Source of the DNA: an uncultured Acetobacteraceae bacterium
GTDB taxonomy: Bacteria; Pseudomonadota; Alphaproteobacteria; Acetobacterales; Acetobacteraceae
Assembly (NCBI GenBank): GCA_903918315.1
Contig: CAIXEA010000133.1
Span: forward strand, 1-64,000
Direction: 5' to 3'
Length of the DNA: 64,000 nucleotides
Position 1 is the stretch's first letter. Each line of letters begins with the position of its first letter. Shown in pieces: positions 51,715-60,246 of the stretch. Both the position numbers and the translations under genes were made by a program. The notes beneath the pieces are model-generated. The model searched no databases. It was not told the origin of the DNA and saw only the letters and a list, made by a program, of their open reading frames with translations.

Positions 51715-52920
51715 TCATCGTCCCACCAGCGCGATTCGCGCGTTGTACCAGTTCATCGACAGGCTGATCGCCAGACTGATCGTCAGATAGACAGCCATGA
51801 TGACCGCGATGCCTTCAACCGCCTGCCCGGTTTGATTGAGCGTCGTATTGGCGATCGACACGACATCCTGGTAGCCGATCGCCACCGCGAGCGAGCTGTT
51901 TTTGGTCAGATTGAGGTACTGGCTGGTCATGGGTGGGATAATGACGCGCAATGCCTGGGGCAACACGATGTGCCGCAGAATCGCGCTGCGCCGTAACCCC
52001 AGCGCCCCGGCCGCCTCCCATTGGCCGATCGCGATGGCCTGAATCCCAGAGCGCACGATCTCCGCGATGTAGCCGGCCGTATAAAGGACCAACCCCATCA
52101 GAAGGGCGAAGTATTCCGGGCTGACGGTGCCGCCACCCTGAAAATTGAAGCCGCGCAGCACGGGCCGTTCGATCCCCGTTGGCGCCCCCATCGCAGCCCA
52201 GACGACACCTGGCACAATCACCATCAATGCCAGGGCCACAGGCCACAGTCGCGGGCGCAGGCCCGTTGCTTCCTGCTGCGCGCGCGCCCGGCGGTTCCAG
52301 ACCCATGTTCCGACCGCCCCGATCAGCAGCATAACAAAAGCCCAGCTATGCGCGGGCTCCCATATCAAGCTGGGGATTTTAATGCCGCGATTGGAAAGAA
52401 AAACGGCGTCGCCGATATGCCAGGCCTGTCGAGGCGCCGGCAATCCCTGGAGGAGCGTGTACCAGAACAGTAACTGTAGCAGCAGAGGGATGTCACGGAT
52501 GGTTTCGACGTAAAAGGCGGTCAGTTTCGCCAGCAGCCAATTGGACGACAGGCGGCCAATGCCGATCACGGTACCGAGCAAGGTGGCGAGTATGACGCCA
52601 ATCCCGGCCACCTTGAACGTATTCAGGACCCCGATCCAAAGGGCACGGCCATAGGTATCCTCAGCCGGGTTGTACGAAATCAGCGATTCACCGATGGGAA
52701 TGCCGGCGACCCGCTCCAGAAAGCCGAACCCTGTGGCGATCCGCCGCGCGGAGAGGTTCCGGTTGGTGTTGGCGACCAAGTACCAGCCGATCGCCAGTAC
52801 GATGCCGATGATGATCACCTGCCAGATGACGGCACGAAATCGCGGATCTGCCCAGGACAGCCGCAAAGGCCGCTTCGGCGCCTTACGGGCCCTAATGAGC
52901 CGAGGGTCCGGGGCGCTCAT
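51715..52920 (-). CDS. aapQ: General amino-acid ABC transporter permease, AapQ type
   Basis: The 401-residue permease has an N-terminal cytosolic tail, about eight helices and the coupling loop WEAAGALGLRRSAILRHIVLPQALRVIIPPM. The extended loop between the N-terminal helix group and the permease core is typical of AapQ/BztB. It is separated from aapJ by 163 bp that hold a strong terminator-like hairpin, which probably lowers permease expression relative to the binding protein. Confidence 0.92.
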   Translation of the reverse strand: MSAPDPRLIRARKAPKRPLRLSWADPRFRAVIWQVIIIGIVLAIGWYLVANTNRNLSARRIATGFGFLERVAGIPIGESLISYNPAEDTYGRALWIGVLNTFKVAGIGVILATLLGTVIGIGRLSSNWLLAKLTAFYVETIRDIPLLLQLLFWYTLLQGLPAPRQAWHIGDAVFLSNRGIKIPSLIWEPAHSWAFVMLLIGAVGTWVWNRRARAQQEATGLRPRLWPVALALMVIVPGVVWAAMGAPTGIERPVLRGFNFQGGGTVSPEYFALLMGLVLYTAGYIAEIVRSGIQAIAIGQWEAAGALGLRRSAILRHIVLPQALRVIIPPMTSQYLNLTKNSSLAVAIGYQDVVSIANTTLNQTGQAVEGIAVIMAVYLTISLAISLSMNWYNARIALVGR

Positions 52921-53028
52921 GTGTCCTCGGGGATTAGCAAAAATTGCACCAACGCGCTTGCACCACTTGCAGATCAGAATAGCTATATTGTGCTACAGGT
53001 CGCGCGGGTCGATCAATCGGTCGCGGCA

Positions 53029-53061
53029 AAAAAAAAGCCGCCGGTTGATCCCGGCGGCTCG
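53029..53061 (-). terminator. Intrinsic terminator/attenuator between aapJ and aapQ
   Basis: Perfect 9-bp arms AGCCGCCGG/CCGGCGGCT enclose a 6-base loop. On the minus strand they are followed by a run of eight or nine U, directly after the aapJ stop. Confidence 0.88.
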
Positions 53062-53083
53062 ATTTTGGTGGCTTATGGTCCGA

Positions 53084-54124
53084 TCACCGCATCGGAGGCG
53101 CGTATTGCAGCCCCCCTTTGGTCCAGATGTTGTTGATGCCCCGCGGCACCCCCATCGGGGTGATGTTGCGATCCCACATTTCGCCGAGATTACCGACGGC
53201 CTTAATCACATTGTAGGCAAATTTGGGATCAAGACCGAGCGCCTTGCCCATCTCGCCCTCAACACCCAAAAGGCGGCGAATGTCCGGATCCGTGCTGGTC
53301 AGAAACGTATCGACGTTTTCCTGCGTGATGCCTTTTTCTTCAGCGACGATCATCGCCGCGAAGGTCCAGCGGGCAATATCAAACCACTTGTCGTCGCCCT
53401 TGCGGACCATCACGCCCAACGGCTCCTTGCTGATGATATCCGGCAGGAGAATCAGGTCGTCGGCCTTGGCCCCCTGGCTGAAACGGAACGTCGCCAGCGC
53501 TGATGCATCCGTCGAATAGGCGTCGCAGCGGCCGGACAGGAACGCCCCCTGAACTTCCGCCAATTCCTGAATCAGGATCGGTGTGAATTTCATCTTATTA
53601 AGGCGATAGTAATCGGTGATCGCCAATTCCGTGCTGGTTCCAGGCTGAACGCAAATGGAAGCCCCATCCATCTCTTTGACAGATTTCACGCCGGACGCTT
53701 TTTTTACCAGGAAGCCGGTGCCGTCGTAGTAGTTGACCCAGGCAAACATCAAACCCAGATTGCCTTCCCGTGACAGAGTCCAGGTCGTGCTCCGGGACAG
53801 CAGATCGACCTCACCGGATTGTAAAGCGGTGAATCGATTTTGGGCCGTGGTCGGGACAAATTTGAGTTTGTTGGCGTCGCCGAGCGCTGCGGCGGTGATC
53901 GCCCGGCACGTGTCCGCGTCCAAACCGCGCATCACGCCCTGACTGTCTGGCAGCGAAAACCCGGCGACCTGGCCGGATATGCCACACACAACCTGACCGC
54001 GCGCCCGCGCCGCATCCAAGGTCGCCGATCCGCTGCCATCCGCGAGGGCCTGACCAGACGTCAGCCCGCCGAGTAAGAGTCCCGCGACGACCGCCGTTGC
54101 ACACATCGGCCAAAACCGCACCAT
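53084..54124 (-). CDS. aapJ: General amino-acid ABC transporter solute-binding protein
   Basis: The 346-residue periplasmic protein has a signal peptide ending near GQALAD. The AapJ/BztA core is present: LDAARARGQVVCGISGQVAGFSLPDSQG, MRGLDADTCRAI, and NRFTALQSGEVDLLSRSTTWTLSRE. It captures a broad range of L-amino acids for the AapQMP importer. It heads the operon; the 78 bp upstream, up to the SARP-like gene, should hold its promoter. Confidence 0.94.
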   Translation of the reverse strand: MVRFWPMCATAVVAGLLLGGLTSGQALADGSGSATLDAARARGQVVCGISGQVAGFSLPDSQGVMRGLDADTCRAITAAALGDANKLKFVPTTAQNRFTALQSGEVDLLSRSTTWTLSREGNLGLMFAWVNYYDGTGFLVKKASGVKSVKEMDGASICVQPGTSTELAITDYYRLNKMKFTPILIQELAEVQGAFLSGRCDAYSTDASALATFRFSQGAKADDLILLPDIISKEPLGVMVRKGDDKWFDIARWTFAAMIVAEEKGITQENVDTFLTSTDPDIRRLLGVEGEMGKALGLDPKFAYNVIKAVGNLGEMWDRNITPMGVPRGINNIWTKGGLQYAPPMR

Positions 54125-54202
54125 ATCCCTGCCTCCAAATCTCTGACTCGCGACTGATACCGCGTGTCAGTGAAGTCTGAAAGGTGAGCCATGCAAAATC
54201 AA

Positions 54203-56281
54203 TCAGGAACCTGCGGGGAACATCCCGCCGGTTTCCGGCAAGCCGGCGCGGCGGAGTCCCTCCGCATAATGGGATCGGTCCTCTTGCAGCATCAACGGCG
54301 CCCGGTCGAGGGCCGCGGCGATCGAAAAGCCCGCTTCCAGCCTCATGAGCCGTTCACGAACCTCGGCCGCCTCCTGCTCGCGGCCTAGATGCCCCAATGC
54401 AGCCAGATAGAGTTTGACCGACGACGAAAAGCCCGGATTGAGTTCGACTGAACGACGACCATATTCAACGACTTTCTCGTGATTTCCAGTCAGCAGATAC
54501 GGCACCATCATAGCCATATCGAAGAAAAACGAGTGCGGATCGGAGGGTGACATGCGGCTCGCTTGCCGGACCCGGATCAGCCCATCATCGTGCTGTCCCA
54601 GGTAGGACAATGACAGTCCGGAAAAACACCACGCCAAAGCCAGATTGGAATTCAGTGCGATCGCCCGGTCGTGCAAGGCGCAGGCCTCACGCGGCCGTTT
54701 ACCGAGATAGCCACGCACATGTCCGGCCAAGGTCAGCGCGCGGGCATCCCCCGGATCGAGTGTGACAGCCCGTTCGGCCAGAAAACTCCCTCGCCGCACC
54801 GAAGCGGCCGGGTCATCTGTCCATCCCTGTCCGACCAAAAACAGATGCCAATACGCGTACCAGGCGTAAGCGGACGAACAGGACGGGTCGAGCACGAGGG
54901 CCTCTTCGAGGATCGCGCCAGCAGCGTGAAACCCGCCACGATCGAGCCGGTAAATCGCCGGCACGGCCCTCAGCACCAGGTCCTGCGGCGACAGAGTGCC
55001 TCCGGCCGAGACCCTCATGGCCCCACGCTCTCCCTCCCGGACGAGCAGCTCCGGGTCGATCTGCGCGACGATCTCAGCGGCAAGATCGTCCTGTAGGGTC
55101 AATGTATCGGCGACCTCCCGATCGAATCGCCGCGCCCAAATCACCTCTCCTCCTGAACGCATGTCGACGATGCGAACCAGGATTCGCACCAACGAGCCAC
55201 CGCGCTGCAACGTGCCGTCCAACACAAAATCGACGCCCATACCATCCCATGGAACCAGTCGATCCGGCCCGTTCCCCGCTATCGCCGAGAGCGAACTGCC
55301 CGAGACGCAGGATATCCAGCGGAAACGCGCCAAGGAGGTCGTAATTTCTTCCGCCAACCCCAGCGCGAGTCCGTCCGGCTGGCCTGGGCGATCCGGATCC
55401 ATCGATCTGAGCGGCAGAATGCCCATGCGCACCCCGGAACGCGGGACCGGTACCGCGATGCTGGCCAACGGCAAGGATTGCGTTTCGGGTTCGGCGACAG
55501 GCAGCGGCGCGACACCTTCGATGCGTGCCAGGAGATCGGTGGTTTCCCTGGAAGGCCCTGACAGGCCGCGTTCGATCAAAGCAGAACGACACCGCTCATA
55601 GGCAACGCGTGCGGCCGGACGATCGCCATTATCGACATGGCAGCGAATGATTGCCCGCCAGGCCGCTTCATAGCCCCCATCGATCTCGAGCAGTTGTTCG
55701 GCCGCCGCCACCTTGCCCGGCAGAGTCAGTTCTGTTTCGAGGAACCCTTCGCCGATGGCCAGAACAGTGCGTTTCAAACGCGCCCTCTCATCGGTGAGCC
55801 AACGATCAAACGCGGGATCCAGCCCGTCCAGATCTTCCAGCAGCGTGCTGCGAAAGAGCGCCAGGGTCGCCAGGTCCGCCGACCCGGGCTGGGCCAGGCT
55901 CAGGGCGTCGACCACAAGGCCCTCGCCCTTTAACTGAATGTGATGCCGCTCCGCGTTCAGCAGATGCCCCCATTCCACACCCAATGCGTCCTGTAATTCG
56001 TGCACGGATTGCCGCAGGGAGGCACGCGCTTGTTCGTTTTGCCGTTGGCTCCACAGCAACGCGGTCAACGTTAAGCGCAAGACCGGCCGAGGCGACGCCA
56101 GGGCCAGAACAGCGAGAATGGCGCGGGTCTTACGGCCGCGGGGCAGGGAGACCTGGCCGAGAGGCTCATCGATGCCCATCGAGCCCAATAAGCGCAACTT
56201 CAGGATGGGATGCACAGTCCCATTTTGCTTCGTTCTGCCATTGAATACTGGTCGGACCAGAACCCAATTCCCGTCGTGCAT
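54203..56281 (-). CDS. SARP/BTAD-like transcriptional regulator with TolB-like and TPR domains
   Basis: The 692-residue protein starts at the ATG at 56281 (a TTG at 56296 is possible). It has an N-terminal winged-helix DNA-binding domain (LRLLGSMGI...RKTRAILAVLAL), a BTAD helical domain (about 100-250), a TolB-like alpha/beta domain (MGILPLRSMD...FVLDGTLQR) and C-terminal TPR repeats. This is the layout of HilA/CadC-adjacent SARP regulators and of some cyclase-linked regulators. No output enzyme domain is seen. It lies upstream of aapJ on the same strand and is divergent from the yeiH-like gene, which are its likeliest targets. Confidence 0.85.
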   Translation of the reverse strand: MHDGNWVLVRPVFNGRTKQNGTVHPILKLRLLGSMGIDEPLGQVSLPRGRKTRAILAVLALASPRPVLRLTLTALLWSQRQNEQARASLRQSVHELQDALGVEWGHLLNAERHHIQLKGEGLVVDALSLAQPGSADLATLALFRSTLLEDLDGLDPAFDRWLTDERARLKRTVLAIGEGFLETELTLPGKVAAAEQLLEIDGGYEAAWRAIIRCHVDNGDRPAARVAYERCRSALIERGLSGPSRETTDLLARIEGVAPLPVAEPETQSLPLASIAVPVPRSGVRMGILPLRSMDPDRPGQPDGLALGLAEEITTSLARFRWISCVSGSSLSAIAGNGPDRLVPWDGMGVDFVLDGTLQRGGSLVRILVRIVDMRSGGEVIWARRFDREVADTLTLQDDLAAEIVAQIDPELLVREGERGAMRVSAGGTLSPQDLVLRAVPAIYRLDRGGFHAAGAILEEALVLDPSCSSAYAWYAYWHLFLVGQGWTDDPAASVRRGSFLAERAVTLDPGDARALTLAGHVRGYLGKRPREACALHDRAIALNSNLALAWCFSGLSLSYLGQHDDGLIRVRQASRMSPSDPHSFFFDMAMMVPYLLTGNHEKVVEYGRRSVELNPGFSSSVKLYLAALGHLGREQEAAEVRERLMRLEAGFSIAAALDRAPLMLQEDRSHYAEGLRRAGLPETGGMFPAGS

Positions 56282-56530
56282 CCCGGGCGCCGCCAATCGT
56301 CGCCCGACTGAATCGCGAATGTTACCGAGGTTACATACTACTGTAGAGAAATCAACCCTTACGTATATATATTTATATCAAAAAATCAAAAAATATTTCT
56401 CCCTCCCGCCACGCGAGAACCCACGCGCGGCGCGCAAGCCCGCAGGGGAGGATTTTCTCATTCAACCGCAGGGTAGGGACAAATCATCCATTCCTGGGCA
56501 TACTCCGACGGATTCGAGGGGGAGGACAGC

Positions 56531-57586
56531 ATGGCAGCATCCGGAGAGGCAGGCACAACGGCACGCGCACCCGCGTCACAGTCCGCGGGACTGAGACTAG
56601 GGCTGGGCATTGGCCTGTGCGTTTTGATCGCTGTCACGGCCCTGGCCGCCGGCACGAAGGTGCCCCTGATTGGCGCACCGCTCATCGCCATTGCTCTGGG
56701 CGTCATTATCACCAATGGCCTGCGTGGCCCCCTGCGAATCAACACGTTACGGATCGGCGAGGTCAGTAAATACGCGTTGCGAGGCGGCATCATCGTCCTG
56801 GGTGCCAGCCTGGATATCAGCGATATCGTTGACACAGGGTGGCATTCTCTGCCGCTGCTGCTGATTACGATGGCGGCAGGGTTGGTGTGCGCCCTCGGGG
56901 TCGGGAAAGCGATGGGGATCGACTGGCGGATGCGATGCCTCATCGGCATGGGAACCACCATTTGCGGCGCCTCCGCTATCGCCGCCCTGGCACCGGTCAT
57001 CCGCGCGAAGGCAGAAGAGATCGCCTACGCGGTCACGGTCATCTTCTTTTTCAATATGGTCGCGGTATTCCTCTTCCCCGCTCTGGGCCACCTCATGGGG
57101 CTGAGTGACGCGGGATTCGGCCTATGGGCCGGCACGGCGGTGAATGATACGTCGGCGGTGGTTGCGGCGGGGTTTGCCTATAGTCAAGATGCTGGTACCG
57201 CCGCGACGATCGTCAAACTGACCCGGACAACCCTGATTATCCCGCTGGTCATTGGGTTCGGCCTGGCGATGCCGTGGCTTGACCCAAGTGACACCAGCAA
57301 AAGCGCATCACTCGGCAAGCGCGTTTATGACGCGACCCCCCTGTTCATCGTCGCGTTCCTGGCCGCAGCGGTCCTGAAATCCCTGGGCGTGTTCGGCTCA
57401 TACGGGGGAGACATTCAAATGGTCGGGCGTTGGATCCTTGTGATCGCTCTCGCCGCCGTGGGGTTGCAGGGACATTGGCGCGCATTCGTGGGCGCGGGCG
57501 CAAAACCGCTCGTTCTCGGCTTTCTGACATGGCTCGCGGTCGCCGGAACGAGCCTGTTCATCCAATCCTGGACACACATGCTGTAA
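56531..57586 (+). CDS. YeiH-family putative sulfate exporter
   Basis: The 351-residue polytopic protein belongs to the YeiH/YadS family of putative sulfate exporters, with about ten helices. Landmarks are APLIAIALGVIITN, IIVLGASLDISDI, the central GMGTTICGASAIAALAPVI and GLWAGTAVNDTSAVVAAGFAYS. In characterised relatives the family exports sulfate or related anions. A GGAGGA ribosome site precedes the start. The 234-bp divergent gap before it has an AT-rich core (TACGTATATATATTTATATC) where a regulator could bind. Confidence 0.9.
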   Translation: MAASGEAGTTARAPASQSAGLRLGLGIGLCVLIAVTALAAGTKVPLIGAPLIAIALGVIITNGLRGPLRINTLRIGEVSKYALRGGIIVLGASLDISDIVDTGWHSLPLLLITMAAGLVCALGVGKAMGIDWRMRCLIGMGTTICGASAIAALAPVIRAKAEEIAYAVTVIFFFNMVAVFLFPALGHLMGLSDAGFGLWAGTAVNDTSAVVAAGFAYSQDAGTAATIVKLTRTTLIIPLVIGFGLAMPWLDPSDTSKSASLGKRVYDATPLFIVAFLAAAVLKSLGVFGSYGGDIQMVGRWILVIALAAVGLQGHWRAFVGAGAKPLVLGFLTWLAVAGTSLFIQSWTHML

Positions 57587-57619
57587 GGAGTAATAAATCC
57601 TATTGAGGGTAGATTTTCC

Positions 57620-57649
57620 TTGACACACGATCCGCCCTCCGCCTAAAGC
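57620..57649 (+). promoter_or_regulatory. Candidate sigma-70-type promoter
   Basis: A consensus -35 box TTGACA (57620-57625) is separated by 18 bases from TAAAGC (57644-57649), a fair -10 box. It is well placed to drive the short terminated transcript that follows. Confidence 0.5.
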
Positions 57650-57650
57650 T

Positions 57651-57744
57651 GTTGTTGTCGACGGGATTGGTGCGTCTGAATTCCTCTTCGAACGCCAAAA
57701 TCCATAGAACAGGACGCTCCGGTATTCCGGGGCGTCCTTTTTTT
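57651..57744 (+). ncRNA. Candidate small RNA with an exposed UUCCUC loop and its own terminator
   Basis: About 90 bases lie between the candidate promoter and a strong intrinsic terminator, with no plausible ORF. The first hairpin pairs GCGT..GAA with TTC..ACGC and displays the loop TTCCTC, an anti-Shine-Dalgarno-like sequence common in alphaproteobacterial riboregulators. The second hairpin is the terminator. It could also be a leader or attenuator of the peptide gene 65 bp downstream. Confidence 0.45.
57712..57744 (+). terminator. Intrinsic terminator ahead of the peptide gene
   Basis: Arms GGACGCTCCGG and CCGGGGCGTCC (11 bp with one G-U pair) enclose the loop TATT and are followed by seven T. 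It is among the strongest terminators in the window. Confidence 0.9.
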
Positions 57745-57808
57745 GTGCGTATTTTTTGGCGCTCGGACACCGCTCGATGACACATACAGAACTCATCAGG
57801 AGATTTTC

Positions 57809-57952
57809 ATGAGCAAGACTTCGACCTACGACAGCGGCCGCGTGATCATCGGTGGTGGCATTCGCTTGCCGGCTGCCAAGCCCGTTGCCACGTCGGACGC
57901 CGGCACCGTGATCCTCGGCGGTGGCATCCGCCTGCCGGCCGTGCGCGGCTGA
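57809..57952 (+). CDS. Two-repeat small peptide, candidate precursor peptide
   Basis: The 47-residue product is made almost entirely of two copies of one unit: DSGRVIIGGGIRLPAAKP (residues 8-25) and DAGTVILGGGIRLPAVRG (30-47), with a period of 22. The ATG at 57809 has AGGAG 6 bases upstream; an earlier in-frame ATG (57743) falls inside the terminator and is unlikely. In the GGGIRLPA part the two DNA copies differ at four positions, all silent, so the peptide sequence itself is under selection. It has no signal peptide, no Cys and no hydrophobic helix. A 10-bp GC hairpin and a DUF6065-like gene follow. I recognise no described family; a modified peptide precursor is an inference. Confidence 0.75.
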   Translation: MSKTSTYDSGRVIIGGGIRLPAAKPVATSDAGTVILGGGIRLPAVRG

Positions 57953-57959
57953 ACCAGTA

Positions 57960-57984
57960 CCCGCGGGCCTCTTTGGCCCGCGGG
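57960..57984 (+). promoter_or_regulatory. Perfect GC hairpin between the peptide gene and its neighbour
   Basis: Ten-bp arms CCCGCGGGCC/GGCCCGCGGG enclose the loop TCTTT, 8 bases after the peptide stop codon. There is no T-run, so it probably stabilises the peptide mRNA or partly ends transcription. Such hairpins are common behind precursor-peptide genes. Confidence 0.7.
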
Positions 57985-58037
57985 ATCGCTGTCACCCACC
58001 TGGAAGGTCCATTATCGCAAGCTGAGGATACACAAGC

Positions 58038-58826
58038 ATGACGCTCGATGCCCGTCCCAGTGTCCGGTTCTTTCAACTGATCGATCAGGCAAGACCACCA
58101 CAAATCGCTGAGCGCTCGGCACTCGGCACCCTGCCCACGCGCGCCTTCCGATATTGTGAGGCCGTTACCAGCGCGACCGCCTTTGGCTGGTGGCTATTCC
58201 CCCCCATGGACTTACAGTTGATATGGGATGGCAGCGATATTTTCTGGCATTATGCCGGTGCCGAGGATTGGCTCAAGTTGATGCCATCCGCGCAATTTCC
58301 AGGTTTTGTTGATAGGTTCGACGCCCATGCGCCAACGCCCAACAAAGGGTTTTCGCCCCCTTTTCTAACCGCGCTCCCTGAGCCCGGCACCTTGCAAATC
58401 TGGACCGGTCTGATCGCGCGCACTGCGCCTGACTGGCATCTGCTGCTGCGCGCTCCGGCGAATTTACCGTCCCCGGGCGGGTTCGTTCACTATGAAGGGA
58501 TCGTGGCAACAGACCGCTGGTTTGGTCCATTATTCATCAACCTGCGCTTTACCCGCTCCCACACACCAATCCGGTTACGAGCGGATTATCCACTGATTCT
58601 GGCGCAGCCCGTCCGACGTCATCATTACGCCTCAGAGACGCTGGCTTCGATGACCGTCGCCGGCGGATTAAGCAGCATGGCCGATACCGATTGGGACGAC
58701 TATCGAACAACCATCGTTGAACCCAATCTGGATCATGACCGCCCTTACGGGGCCTACGCGGTTGCCGCACGCAAGCGGCGGCAGTGTCCGGTCCATGCTT
58801 TCAGCGAATCAACCCGGAATCAGTGA
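58038..58826 (+). CDS. DUF6065-like protein linked to the small peptide
   Basis: The 262-residue soluble protein has no signal peptide. It resembles DUF6065 proteins: an Arg/Phe-rich start (PSVRFFQLIDQARPP), an aromatic segment (TAFGWWLFPPMDLQLIWDG), KGFSPPFLTALPEPGTLQIWTG, and a RWFGPLFINLRFTRSHTPIRLRADYPL segment; a few His (RRHHY) and Trp/Asp residues near the C-terminus could bind a cofactor. The start has TGAGGA upstream. Its function is unknown. It is 85 bp behind the peptide gene and its stop overlaps the convergent receiver-like gene by 18 bp. Confidence 0.75.
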   Translation: MTLDARPSVRFFQLIDQARPPQIAERSALGTLPTRAFRYCEAVTSATAFGWWLFPPMDLQLIWDGSDIFWHYAGAEDWLKLMPSAQFPGFVDRFDAHAPTPNKGFSPPFLTALPEPGTLQIWTGLIARTAPDWHLLLRAPANLPSPGGFVHYEGIVATDRWFGPLFINLRFTRSHTPIRLRADYPLILAQPVRRHHYASETLASMTVAGGLSSMADTDWDDYRTTIVEPNLDHDRPYGAYAVAARKRRQCPVHAFSESTRNQ

Positions 58827-59288
58827 CAGGCAACGGCCGAGGCGGCCGGCATGGGCCAAAAACTCCACGATACCTCCTGGGTCTGGCAGACAGGCCGTCT
58901 TGGTGACCCTGGTAAGTCCCCATAACTCTTCCACCGCCTCCGCCGCGCCGATCTGCGCCTGGTCGTGTCCTGTTAACAACATGATGGGCAATCCGGGATC
59001 ATAGGCCGCCACGACCATCATCACATGGCATCCGTCCTGCCCCTCCCCATCCAGTTCCGCGACCACGGCCATCGGGCGATGGAGGTCCAGGATCGGGCCA
59101 AGATCGCCCGTCGTTGGCACTTGCAGGAAATCCACATCCAGAAAATCCGCGACGCACTTCATCGACGACCCGACGGAGAAATCATCACTGACCACGACAA
59201 TGGTCGGATAACAGCTGGCCATCGCGCTTTGCAGGGCATCGACCTGCGGCAACAATGATGGGATGTATACCGTGTTCATATGCGTCAT
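58809..59288 (-). CDS. Receiver-like domain protein with Glu at the phosphoacceptor position
   Basis: The 159-residue protein has the fold pattern of a stand-alone response-regulator receiver: VVVSDDFSVG (D35, D36), a beta strand ending AVVAELDGEGQDG, LPIMLLTGHD and a Lys in RVTKTACLPDP. By alignment with LLDLRMPGMDG-type sequences the phosphoacceptor site is E78 instead of Asp, although D80 lies nearby. It may therefore be locked in one state. No output domain is present. The gene converges on the DUF6065-like gene with an 18-bp overlap, so the two may affect each other's expression. Confidence 0.6.
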   Translation of the reverse strand: MTHMNTVYIPSLLPQVDALQSAMASCYPTIVVVSDDFSVGSSMKCVADFLDVDFLQVPTTGDLGPILDLHRPMAVVAELDGEGQDGCHVMMVVAAYDPGLPIMLLTGHDQAQIGAAEAVEELWGLTRVTKTACLPDPGGIVEFLAHAGRLGRCLSLIPG

Positions 59289-59499
59289 AATAACCTCTTA
59301 TGGCTTTGGTTTGTATCTGTGACAGGACTGATTGTGAACTCAACCACGTCACGGCCAAACCCCAGTTACTGTTAGTACATAAAGCGATTCCGTAATTATC
59401 GCGTGAATGTCCGTTAATTTCGGCGCTTCGGTTTAAGGTGAAGACTGGCCCCCCGTGGCCATGGCTGGCACACTGGCGATCAGCAGAAGGAAAATCCCC

Positions 59500-60246
59500 A
59501 TGGCCAGCCGCCCCATTCCAGCCGCCATCTCCATGCAAGATAAGCGCGTCCTCGTGACCGGCGCCGCCAGCGGAATCGGCCGCGCCACGGCGCTCGTCCT
59601 GGCGGAACTCGGCGCCGAACTGGTCCTGAGCGACCGATCCGACCTGACCGATACCGTGGATGAGGCCCAGGCACGCGGGGCGATCTGCACGGTCGCGCAA
59701 GGCGACCTGACCGATGACGCATTTCTGAACAGCCTGTTTACGGGGGAGCGCCTGCATGCCGTCGCCCACTGCGCCGGCATTTTGATCGGCCGCCCTTGGC
59801 AGGACGATACCGCCTGGCACGAACGGTTCCACCGCATGATGGATGTCAATGTCCGGGTGCCCCTACAAATCGCCCATGCAGCGACCGAACATATGGCCGC
59901 GCATGGCGGCGGCCATATCGTGCTGGTGGGATCGGTTGCCGGCAAGACCGGTGGCACGTCGCTGAGCACGCCACCCGACTATTCCGCCTCCAAGGGGGCC
60001 GTGCACGCGCTGGTGAAATGGATGTCGCGCAACGCCGTTGGCCGAGGCGTCATGGTCAACGCGGTCGCTCCCGGCCCGGTGCAAACCGCGATGACCCGAA
60101 ATTCAAACATGGGGCCAACCTTGCCACTCCGCCGTATGGGTCATGCGGAGGAACTCGCCTGGCCGATCGCGTTCCTGTGCTCATCGGCGGCCAGTTATAT
60201 GTCAGGGGCGATTCTCGATGTGAACGGCGGCGCGTTCGTCGGCTGA
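59500..60246 (+). CDS. Short-chain dehydrogenase/reductase (SDR)
   Basis: The 248-residue product is a classical SDR oxidoreductase. It shows the NAD(P)-binding TGAASGIG, the catalytic Ser in VGSVAGKTGG, YSASK with catalytic Tyr and Lys, and the APGPVQTAMT segment. The start at 59500 follows AGAAGGAAAA; an internal ATG at 59533 (MQDKRVLVTG) is an alternative that removes a possibly extra N-terminal segment. Its stop overlaps the DUF429 gene start by one base. The substrate is unknown. Confidence 0.93.
   Translation: MASRPIPAAISMQDKRVLVTGAASGIGRATALVLAELGAELVLSDRSDLTDTVDEAQARGAICTVAQGDLTDDAFLNSLFTGERLHAVAHCAGILIGRPWQDDTAWHERFHRMMDVNVRVPLQIAHAATEHMAAHGGGHIVLVGSVAGKTGGTSLSTPPDYSASKGAVHALVKWMSRNAVGRGVMVNAVAPGPVQTAMTRNSNMGPTLPLRRMGHAEELAWPIAFLCSSAASYMSGAILDVNGGAFVG

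Noticed and set aside
57743-57808. Upstream start that lengthens the repeat peptide to 69 residues
   Set aside because: It would begin inside the T-run of a strong terminator and has no ribosome site, while the ATG at 57809 has AGGAG well placed.
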